Positions 55,921 through 64,000 of a stretch of DNA of 64,000 nucleotides are shown piece by piece. Both the position numbers and the translations under genes were made by a program. Where the stretch lies: the NCBI RefSeq assembly GCF_000002985.6, contig NC_003283.11, positions 4,712,001 through 4,776,000 of the forward strand, written 5' to 3'. This stretch comes from Caenorhabditis elegans (taxonomy: Eukaryota; Nematoda; Chromadorea; Rhabditida; Rhabditidae). Every line of letters begins with the position of its first letter. Position 1 is the first letter of the stretch. The notes beneath the pieces are model-generated. The model ran no database searches, was not told the origin of the DNA, and saw only the letters and a program-made list of their open reading frames with translations.

Positions 55921-57550
55921 TCATAAGGTATCGCTTTCATAACCACTGTCACTGTCCTTTTCCGCGCTCCCAACGCAAATCATTTTTCTGAAATGATTCG
56001 ATTAAACCTTCACCATTCCTCTAAACTAACCTCGTTTTGATTCTAAAGGGCCTCAAAGGTTTTACTGGTATGACTCTTGGCATGCTCGATTTGACTGGAA
56101 GAAAGATGTCTCCTCTGTGGACTTTGTTCATCAGACTTGTAAGCATCAGGCATGTAATTTCGAACTGCTGTAAAAAGTTAAAGTATAACCTAGAAATGAG
56201 AAAAGTTGGAACTTACACCGGTGACATCTGCAGTTTTGAAAACTTCATGGAACACGAGCTTAGTTACCGAAACGATGAAATCCGTAATATCTTCAAACGA
56301 TGCAACACAGAGAACACTTCCAGCTTGTCCTTTAAAATGCATATGAGTGTCGAGAAGAATTATTGAATTTGTCGGGCGATCGTAGATAAAACACATGGCC
56401 CTTTCGAAAGCAAGCACTCCAATTGCCAATCTATCGAGTTTCGAGAGATACGGACTGTTTACAGCCATCGACATAGCTGTCACGAGATTGCTAATAAAGT
56501 CTCCAGAATAGCATGGGTAGTCAATCTCATGCATCTCGGGCCGCTGAACTTGAATAGCTTCTGGCACAGTGAACGTGTCTCGATGTGGTTTCTTCAAAAA
56601 TTGGAAGACTGAACCACTTTCCCCTGTCTCTTCAAGATGCTTCTTTTTTAGACTTCCACTGAATCCTCGTCGTCGAGCTGCCATAGCCTTTTCGTGTGTC
56701 TCATTGCCATCAACAATTCCGTTAATAAGAACATCGAGGACGCCAAGTGGAAGATGTTGAGGTGTCAAAGGATGCGTGGGTGGGATACAGACGTTCTTGC
56801 TAAAAGATGGATTTACTTTTCGATCGCACTAAAATTTCACAAACCTCAAGAAATCGTGAGCAATCTGGACAGTGATTATTGTGCAAGCAGATGAGGGAGT
56901 CTTCCGGCCACCATATTTCGATTGAGAATAGCTCAGTGGGAGTGCCCACACGTGGACACGGTTCTGAAAATTATATTTGTTTATGTTACGGTAGTGGGTC
57001 TTTTTAGGTATCGTATCCGCAAATGTTCCTCAATTTTTCACTAAAAACACATTTTAGCGCTATGAATTTGGTGAAAGTCTAGAAATAGACGATTACGAAA
57101 ACTTGTGGTGTACGGTAGCTGAAAGGTTTCAATCGTGCCGAGACCAGGTACAGTATTTCCGCGCACATATTTCTCCATTTCCCCGTACTTTTGGTTTTTT
57201 TTTTCAAAAACCCGGAGTTTTAGCGCTATTAATTGCGAAAAGTTGAGCGAAATTGCAAAAGTACAGTGTATTTGTTTCCACTTCTACGACTTCAAAAGAG
57301 GGCGCATTCATTCAAAATGGTCTCGTCACGCGCCATTCATTGATTTTTGAAGCGCGTGGCGAGACCAATGGGTGGAGCGTGGCGGGACCATTTTGAATAA
57401 ATGCGCCCTCCTTTAAAGTCGTAGAAGTGGAAAAAATAAACTGTAGAGGTAATTTTGAAACACATGCGGGTACTGTAGGCACAAAGTTCCGATTATAAAA
57501 ATCGGGATTCATACCTCAAACACTGCCGATCGGAAATTCGAATTAGCCAT
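55921..57550 (-). CDS. Unrecognised protein, possible papain-like cysteine-protease fold
   Basis: Exons in transcript order: 57550-57515, 56963-56845, 56799-56217, 56167-56031, 55987-55921; 313 codons with every phase closing. I do not recognise the family. No signal peptide or membrane segment, so probably cytosolic or nuclear. Segments of note: RKTPSSACTIITVQIAHDFL (Cys39 at the head of a hydrophobic helix), PLGVLDVLINGIVDGNETHE, a basic linker KKKHLEETGE, AIGVLAFERAMCFIYDRP, then SIILLDTHMHFKGQAGSVLC (Asp202, His204). Cys at a helix N-cap plus a later strand ending D-x-H is the geometry of papain-like deubiquitinases and viral tegument-type proteases, so a Cys39/His204 pair is conceivable; this is inference. 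The acidic tail (AEKDSDSGYESDTL) looks disordered. The intron after exon 1 holds a palindrome. Confidence 0.8.
57278..57431. repeat. Palindrome with ACTTCTACGACTT arms
   Basis: Arms of about 54 bp: CCACTTCTACGACTTCAAAA, GGGCGCATTCATTCAAAATG, GTCTCGTCACGC, mirrored after a short GATTTTTGAAGC loop. Related blocks occur near 23170 and 23290. Confidence 0.82.
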
Positions 57551-58587
57551 CTTATACCAATTTTCTGCAGATTCCTCATTTTGTGTGGTGTAAGTAATTT
57601 CGTGTCGAGATCTGTAGCGGTTAACTGAGAACTCGTAATTCTAATACCTTATATTACCTCCGAGTTGTACTCAATCCTGGTCTCGAGACGCACATTGGGG
57701 GTTAGTCGGTTAGTTGAGAAGCCGCGAATGCTAGTAATTTGAATAAAAATAATGAATTTAAAATCGCCTCTCACAGTTCTGAATTCTTATCTTTTTCCAA
57801 ATCTACACTTTTTTTAATAGAAAAATACAGTTTACGTAAAACTACATTCCATGTTGATTTTTCAAGCATTCATTTTAAATAAATTATATGTATTTTAAAA
57901 AAAAACACGTTAGAAATAGGCTACCGATAATACAAGAATTAAATTATAAACACTATGCACTCTCACAATCAGTTTATGCCCCTTTTGCACATTACTTCAA
58001 CTTAAAAAAAAATAATTGCACACTTCCTCCAGGACACAGCATTTCAACTTGGAACAAGATTTCCCATTCGCGACAAATTTGTCCAATTTGCCATTTGTTA
58101 AGCTCGGAATACTCTAAAATTTGCCTTGAGTTTAGAAGAAAGAAATGAATGAAATAACACAAAATTTTGTGAGTATCTTTAAAAAAAATTTTTTTTCCAG
58201 AATGCTACACTTTTAAAGCTTTTTCGTCAATTTTGTGATCCAAAAAATAGTTTTAAAATATCGAGATTTTCCGGGTTCGCCGACCAGGGCAAATTTGTCA
58301 AATTTGCCGGTTTTGCCGGACTCTGCAAATTTTGAGATTTGCCGCACCCCCCCCCCCTCTTTCCCATGTTTCCTTTTTTTGCTCGTCCACTGGCACACAA
58401 GGCATAGGTACATGCATCTCTGACTTACCACTAATTTACGACTATCCATAAAAGTCCCAAGTCATATTTACTTTCGTTCTCCTTCCCTTTAAGAACTTTG
58501 CCGTCCAGGTTCATAGTCATTATATCATAAACTACTAATGATGGGTGGTGAGCCACACACAGTTCCCCATCACCACCGCCGCCGGTC

Positions 58588-58597
58588 TATCTTATCA
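58588..58597 (-). promoter_or_regulatory. Tandem GATA sites upstream of elt-7
   Basis: TATCTTATCA on the plus strand reads TGATAAGATA on the minus strand: an intestinal TGATAA core overlapping a second GATA, 117 bp before the ATG. Fits auto- or cross-regulation by gut GATA factors. Confidence 0.7.
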
Positions 58598-58638
58598 CTC
58601 TGACCTTTTTTGTCTCTTTCTCTAGGATCTCTCCGGGC

Positions 58639-58668
58639 TCTTTGTTACTTTCCTGCCTGTAACAAAGA
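58639..58668. promoter_or_regulatory. Inverted pair of TCF/SOX-type sites in the elt-7 promoter
   Basis: TCTTTGTTAC, 10-nt spacer, GTAACAAAGA: a perfect 10-bp inverted repeat whose core CTTTGTT matches HMG-box (POP-1/TCF or SOX) sites. 46 bp before the ATG. Confidence 0.55.
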
Positions 58669-58713
58669 CAGACATTTGTGGTTAGAGTTGTCTGCTCTAG
58701 TCGACTGGAAAAA

Positions 58714-60886
58714 ATGCTCCCTGAAACTACTACTCTTCAACCACTTCCATCTGTTACGACTATCATGAATGAGCCGCCAGCGAGAAGTCCAATGGAGGAC
58801 TATTATTTATTTAATCAATTTCAATATAATCAAAAGTAAGTTTTGAAATCAAAACTGTTTTATTGCAGTGCATAAAAATGTTGCATAATGTAATTGTATT
58901 ATTTTTACGGCAAACTTAAATTGAAATATTCACTATCAACAGAATTATATGGTTTTTACATTACTACCAAAATATTACTTTCCTGTAGTAATGTATACAA
59001 AAACAACAACTTTGTTCCAACATGTGACCAAAACTATGTTTTATTGAACTCATGTAGCATAACTGATAAAAATCAATATCGAATGCTCCAAAGTATACTG
59101 CTTATAATCAGTAGTTTTCAGTGTTTTTGAGAATAGGAATCTTTGAGAATTATTATATTTTTTAAGGTTTATTATTATAATTTGAGAGTCTGAAAAACGA
59201 GTTTCATGCTGGGAATGGCTTAAAGTGTATGACTTAACATGTTTCCTGTTTGGCAATTGTAGGTAATTTCCAACTTTCTCTCAAAGTTTAACAATTTCCT
59301 ACAAAGCAGTTAAAAAATTCTGTCTACCTTTCGTAACTTTCTTTCAAATGTTAACACTTTTTGCAAAATTTTTGCAACTTTCTGTCAATCTTTGGACATT
59401 TTCTGACAACTTTTTGCAACTTTCTGCCAACTTTTGATAGCTTTCTTTTAAAGTTTAACAACTTTTTGCCAACTTTTGGCATCGTCCTGCCAAGCTCTGG
59501 CAACTTTTTGACAACATTTGGCAACTTTTTTCCAACTTTTGGCAACTTCTTGCAAAACTTTTGGCAACTTTCTGACAAATTTTAACAACTTTCCGCTTAA
59601 CTTTTCCTGCCAAATTTTACCAACTGCTTACAAATCTTTTGCCTAGTCTCCTGCACCACAAATGTACTACAAACTCAGCTCAGCTTGAGAGAATAAAAAC
59701 TCCAACTTTTCAGTCCATATGTCTACCCACCGCAGCCCGTGTACTACAATACTTGGCAAGATGCTTCAACTCATCACTTTGATCCATTCCAGAGTTATCA
59801 AATTCCATCTCCATACGAACAACCAATTCAGTCGTCAATGTGTACTACTCCATTACAACCACTTGAAGATTCCAGAATTATTTTTGATGAAAGCTTGACG
59901 AAAAATGAAAATGAGCAAAAATCCTTTGTGGAGCAAGATAGCAGTTACGAATCATCTGGAAACCGATTTGGTTCACAGAAGGGAAAGAAAATTGCAAAAG
60001 TAGGATTCGAGGGTTTAGAATGAAATAAATATTTCTATATGAAATTTTTCAGGTAATTCGTGATGCGTGCTGCTCACACTGCTCAACAACTACAACCACA
60101 CTTTGGCGTAAAAATGATGAAGGGAATCTTGAGTGCAAGTAAGTTTATATTTTATTATATTCTTTTATATTATTTCTACCAGGTGTGCGCGGCAACCGAT
60201 TGTTTTTCTGGCAAGTCGGCAAATCGGCAAACCGGCAATTTGTCGATTTTCCGAATTTGCCGAAAATTTTCGGCAATTTGTGGTTTTGCACATTTTTTTT
60301 GGAAATTTCCGAATTTCAATTTTAATCGGCAAAATTGTACGCATCCTATGAATGTTCCTACATCTATTCTGAAAAGTAAGCAAGTTCTGTGAAAATATCT
60401 AAAGAAAACGGAGAAAACATTTCAAAAATGCACAGTTTTAAATGTTTCCGTCTTATAAAAAATCCCTCTAAAAACAAAAATCATCAATTCAATTTCCGAA
60501 AAATCGGCAAATTGTCGGAAATGAAAATTTCCGGCAAAATGGCAAACCGGCAATTTATCGATTTGCCAAATTTGTTGACAAAAAAATTTGCCGAATGGCA
60601 CTTGCCGCCTACCCCTGAATTTTTTCGAACATTTAGAACATTTACATTCCAAATCAAAAATTCTCAGTTGAACTTGCTTATAATTTTCGATTATTTTTTA
60701 GAATTTCGAATTTAAAATTTTATTAATTTTAATGACTAGTTAAATATACATCATTAGTTCCACTATTAAAGTAATATTTTCAGTGCTTGCAACTTGTATT
60801 ACCGTCACAACAAAGTGAAACGCCCGTTATCCCTCTGCAAGCAGAAGCCAACTACTCGAAAGCGGCGTCAAGCAAAAAAAGAATAG
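58714..60886 (+). CDS. elt-7: Intestinal GATA transcription factor ELT-7
   Basis: Sequence-specific nuclear activator that with ELT-2 specifies and maintains intestinal fate. Exons: 58714-58835, 59714-59999, 60053-60138, 60784-60886; 198 codons, the ELT-7 length. The first 135 residues are Pro/Gln/Tyr/Ser-rich and presumably activating. One GATA zinc finger follows: Cys143, Cys146, Cys164, Cys167 (CX2C-X17-CX2C; LWRKNDEGNLECNACNLYYR), then the basic tail KRPLSLCKQKPTTRKRRQAK that contacts DNA. An intron splits the finger after its third cysteine. Introns 1 and 3 contain repeats. The promoter holds gut-type TGATAA. end-1 and end-3, also on this chromosome, were considered; the 198-residue length and linkage to pgl-3 favour elt-7. 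Confidence 0.94.
59270..59640. repeat. Degenerate CAACTTTNTGCCAACTTTTGG tandem repeat (elt-7 intron 1)
   Basis: About 20 units of 15-20 bp built on AACTTT and TTTTGGCAACTTT; both strands give spurious open frames. Confidence 0.85.
60179..60618. mobile_element. TTTGCCGG-family element with both ends (elt-7 intron 3)
   Basis: Left end CAGGTGTGCGCGGCAACC, right end ACTTGCCGCCTACCCCTG: the inverted termini of the family. The interior has the TTGTGGTTTTGCACATTTTT and CCGTCTTATAAAAAATCCCT core. Confidence 0.82.
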
Positions 60887-61069
60887 ACAAGTTTGGACTG
60901 TATCGCCATTTTTCCAGCATATTACGTATCCCTCTACATCAATTGTACCGTGTTCTATGCGCTGATTTGTATTCGTTTTTTAAAAAAGATTATATATCTA
61001 TGTCATCTTTTCCACTGATATTACCATATTCAAACATTTGTAATGTCAACTTCATTATTATTTTTCTTA

Positions 61070-61075
61070 AATAAA
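61070..61075 (+). terminator. Poly(A) signal of elt-7
   Basis: AATAAA about 185 nt past the stop codon. Confidence 0.55.
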
Positions 61076-61346
61076 ACGTTAGAGATACTACTTATACAAA
61101 TATTGTTACAAATAATAATGTTGAAAGATTCTATGATAAGATGAGAAATTGGTGATATGTGGGATATTAATACAAAAGTGGGCTTTAATGTAGAAATTGA
61201 AACGATGAGACCAGGGACAGATGAAACCATCAATTTCTATATTCTGCCAAGCAGCCTCTAATAAATGCCGAGTGTGCAGACTCCGCCCCTCTTTCGCGTT
61301 TTTTTGGCTCGCGAAAGAAGGTAACACTACGTTTGGCTTTACAGCG

Positions 61347-61634
61347 TCACGAAGTTGTCCCAAAGTTGTCACAAAGTTGTCACAAAGTTGTCACGAAGTT
61401 GTCACGAAGTTGTCACGAAGTTGTCACGAAGTTGTCACGAAGTTGCCACGAAGTTGTCACGAAGTTGTCACGAAGTTGTCACGAAGTTGGCACGATGTTG
61501 TCACGAAGTTGTCACGAAGTTGTCACGAAGTTGTCTCGAAGTTGTCACGAAGTTGTCACGAAGTTGCCACGAAGTTGTCACGAAGTTGTCACGTAATTGT
61601 CACGAAGTTGTCACGTAATTGTCACGAAGTTGTC
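61347..61634. repeat. 11-bp CACGAAGTTGT satellite, about 26 copies
   Basis: Nearly uniform 11-mers with few variants (CACAAAGTTGT, CACGAAGTTGC, CACGTAATTGT). All three forward frames stay open, giving Ser-Cys-His-Glu-Val-Val repeats that are not genes. Confidence 0.95.
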
Positions 61635-62339
61635 GAACACCAAAGTGCAACTGCGGCGAGCTATGGAAAAGCAAACTCAGTTACAAAGACTTCCTGGAGA
61701 ACCTAATATCTAAAAATGTCCAAGTTGAGGTCAGAGAGTACAACAATAGAAGGCTAAAAAAGAGTCCCATAGGGAGGAGATGATGATTGAAGTCTCACTG
61801 AATGACGAAATTGTGGAAAAGGACTAGTGACTTGTGACCGCAGCAGATTCACCAAGCTGTGTGAGGAGAAATATGTTTTATTGCTCAGGTTTTGTGTGGA
61901 ATTGTACCAATAAGATTCGAAATACGTGGGTTAAGAAAAATATTTTGTTGTTAGAGAACAATAATTTAATTTGAAAGGCTGCAGAAATTACAAAGAACAC
62001 TCAAAATGAAAGGAAATTATTTAAATATGGCTTTTTGTGTTTTGGAAAAAAAAAATCCAAATGCATATTGCAAAAAATTTATTTAAGTTCTAAAGATAGA
62101 GTATCCCGAGTGATAAGTTATTTTTAAAAAACCAAAAGGTTTTCGATTTCTCAAAATTTTCATTCAAAGTTTGACCAAATATGCCAAAATTTCCTAAAAT
62201 GGGAATTTTTTTCGAGAAATGTCTAGTATTTTTCGCGCAGTGTCGTTCTGTCCCTATGTATTTTGAACTTTGATCTCTGATCTTTGAACTCTCTTTATTG
62301 TAGTTGGGCAGGTTTTGGGTTGGGAGCAGGGCTGAGCAG

Positions 62340-62460
62340 CCGCCCAAAAAAATCGGCGATCGGCGATCGCCGATCGCCGATGGAAATTTTTTTTATCGGC
62401 AATCGGCGATCGCGGATCGCCGAAAAATCACGAAAATCGCCGATTGCCGCTCACCCCTGG
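62340..62460. repeat. GATCGCCGATCGCCG palindromic element
   Basis: Ends GGGCTGAGCAGCCGCC and ATTGCCGCTCACCCCTGG; the interior alternates GGCGATC and its inverse. Shares the CACCCCTG terminus with the TTTGCCGG family. Confidence 0.8.
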
Positions 62461-64000
62461 TTGGGAGTTGGTGTGGGATTATGTTAAGGTGCTGTAGTAG
62501 GTACGGCAGAAAAACTGTAGGATTACTGTTAGTGAGGGATAATGCCAAGATACTGTAGGGTTACGGTTGGGTTGTTGTAGTTTTGGAAAATTTGAATTTT
62601 TAGCTTCAATATTTTTTTTCGTCTATGAATTTTCTCAAACAGAAATATCCCAGAGAAAAGATTATTTGGTTGTACTGATAATTTATTTTTTAAAAGCTTT
62701 ACAATATTTTGGCAATCCTACAAAATGATCTATTGCGGCATGTTGGTTCAATATTATTATTTCTGAAAATTTAGCGTTAAAAAATAGAAAAATGTTTGAT
62801 TGATTTGAAAATAACTGTTTTATCGATTTAAAACGGAGAACAAATGCTCAAAAGTTTTAACAAAGTTGCTAATTGCCGAAATTATTTCGCTTTTGGCATA
62901 AGCTTTTTTTGAGTATCATTTTAAAATTTCAAATTATAAAAATGCTATTTTAAATCATTTGAATGTTTTTTATCTATAGGGAAAATTTCAGAAAAAAATA
63001 TTGGACCAACCTGCCGCAGTCGGTCAAATAAAAGCGATGGTACTGAACGTAGATTATGTTTCCATAACTCAACGCAGCCGACATTTTCCGAGTCTGTTTT
63101 TGATTTTTACATAAAATCATATTTTTCTACATTTTTTAAATTTTTGTGCAAACCCCTCAAAAAAAACCCATGCCATATAACTATGGAAATATGAAAAATA
63201 CATTACATATTTTATACTTTGTTTTTCTGTTTTTTTTCACCCACCGTTCGTTGTTGTCAAGTACCCATCAATCATTTGCTCGGTATTTTTCTTTTGCAAA
63301 ATCTCTTTTTTTTTCACTGGATTACTTCCATTTTTGGCAACTTTGTGTCGAAAATGCCGTCTCTCACTCTTCTTTTCTCGAGAGTTTCGACTCAATTTTA
63401 ACCCCATTGTAATCCCTTTGTATCTCAGCGAAACTCTGCGATGGCCCCGCCCACTTTTCGCAAACTTTGAGTTCTCACACACACGCTCTTTCCGTCTTTT
63501 TTTTGTTGCACATGCGATTTTTAAGATTGACCTTTTATTTCCGATTTTTTAAAACAAGTTTTTTTTGTTGATATTTCGGAAAAATGAAACTAAGCATTTT
63601 AATCTTTGGGATTTTAAACTATGTATGCCATATTTGGATGAAAACTGAAAAGTTTTGAATTTCAGCGAACACGCCAATGTTCAAAGATTTTTTTTGCTCA
63701 AAAACTTAAAGTAATATGAGAACTTGGTTTACGTTTAGGTGCCCATCATTTTCACCTCACGTGAGTGTCGAAAAAAAAACGTTGGTCAATCTTCTTCGTC
63801 CTCATTGTGTGTAATAATAACTGGTTCCGGAGAAAAGAGCGAAAAGTTTGAAGGTTAGGTGAGCTGTTGTGTAATAAACATTTATTTTACCTTTTTTTTA
63901 CTTGAAATGTTGGAAATTTCAAATAGTTCCTTGGAATGCTTTTTAGAATTTGTCTGAAAATTTTCATAATTGGGTTTGACTTCCTATTCATCTGAAAATA

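Larger units (their letters stand above)
57551..58713. other. Intergenic / elt-7 promoter
   Basis: Divergent promoters of the unrecognised gene (left) and elt-7 (right). A short TTTGCCGG relative with a C-run lies at 58258-58345. The last 250 bp are less A/T-rich and carry GATA and HMG-box sites. Confidence 0.6.
60887..64000. other. Intergenic, no gene seen
   Basis: elt-7 3' UTR (AATAAA at 61070-61075), an 11-bp satellite, plain AT-rich DNA, a GATCGCCGATCGCCG block, then AT-rich sequence with CCCCGCCCAC and CACACACACGC near 63450-63485 that may belong to the next gene's promoter. No exon chain with splice sites was found on either strand. Confidence 0.55.

Noticed and set aside
59351-59585. 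Lys/Pro- and Phe/Leu-rich frames on both strands
   Set aside because: By-product of the degenerate AACTTTTTGCC repeat in elt-7 intron 1.
59714-60886. Possibility that the GATA gene is end-1 or end-3
   Set aside because: Protein length of 198 and linkage to pgl-3/hil-4 fit elt-7; the end genes encode longer proteins elsewhere on the chromosome.
61221-61706. Open frames giving Ser-Cys-His-Glu-Val-Val-Thr-Lys-Leu repeats
   Set aside because: All three forward frames are open because the DNA is an 11-bp satellite; no splice sites, no start context, no homology.
1-64000. CRISPR arrays, bacterial operons, rRNA genes, intact tRNA genes
   Set aside because: None seen; regular repeats here have no spacers, and the sole tRNA-like sequence lacks an acceptor stem.

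Overview
The window is nematode nuclear DNA, almost certainly Caenorhabditis elegans chromosome V. Evidence: AT-rich sequence, many 45-60 nt introns with TTTTCAG-type acceptors, start codons directly after SL-type trans-splice acceptors, and dense small palindromic DNA transposons. Several spliced products match known worm proteins in sequence, length and mutual linkage: PRX-6 (720 aa), TIG-2 (366 aa), PGL-3 (693 aa), linker histone HIL-4 and ELT-7 (198 aa). No prokaryotic, viral or CRISPR feature was seen. Exon structures below were read by hand; for each gene all phases close and the exon sum is a multiple of three.

Layout. 1-3 kb: 3' part of an acyltransferase-3/SGNH membrane O-acyltransferase. 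3.4-8.0 kb (minus): prx-6, the peroxisomal AAA ATPase. 10.6-14.7 kb: two tandem cytochrome b561 paralogues. 14.8-18.1 kb (minus): tig-2, a BMP-like ligand. 19.9-22.4 kb: an RS/coiled-coil/proline-glutamine-rich protein of unknown role. 25.8-41.7 kb: three GT92 (DUF23) glycosyltransferases with a UDP-glycosyltransferase between the first two. 42.4-46.4 kb: hil-4 and pgl-3, two chromatin/germ-granule genes. 49.3-54.6 kb: a GT49 (LARGE/BGNT-like) gene and a convergent GT11-like fucosyltransferase. 55.9-57.6 kb (minus): an unrecognised protein. 58.7-60.9 kb: elt-7, an intestinal GATA factor. 60.9-64 kb: no gene seen.

Genes are independent transcription units, not bacterial-style operons; several pairs converge with under 140 bp between stop codons. 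Six secretory-pathway glycosyltransferases in about 29 kb form a local cluster typical of the duplicated gene families on worm autosome arms.

The non-coding part is largely mobile-element debris: a roughly 185 bp MITE with CACGTGGTGTC ends (7 copies, 6-bp target duplications), a palindromic TA-flanked MITE (6 copies plus fragments), a palindromic GGTACC/GTCTCGACACG family, a TTTGCCGG-rich family whose ends often read CAGGGGTG...CACCCCTG, an LTR remnant, a tRNA-derived sequence and several minisatellites, including a 120-bp array of consecutive heat-shock-element decamers. I found no wholly new biological system. The most unusual points are a BMP-like ligand without its inter-subunit cysteine, the heat-shock-element array, the 6-bp-TSD MITE and an inverted HMG-box site pair in the elt-7 promoter.
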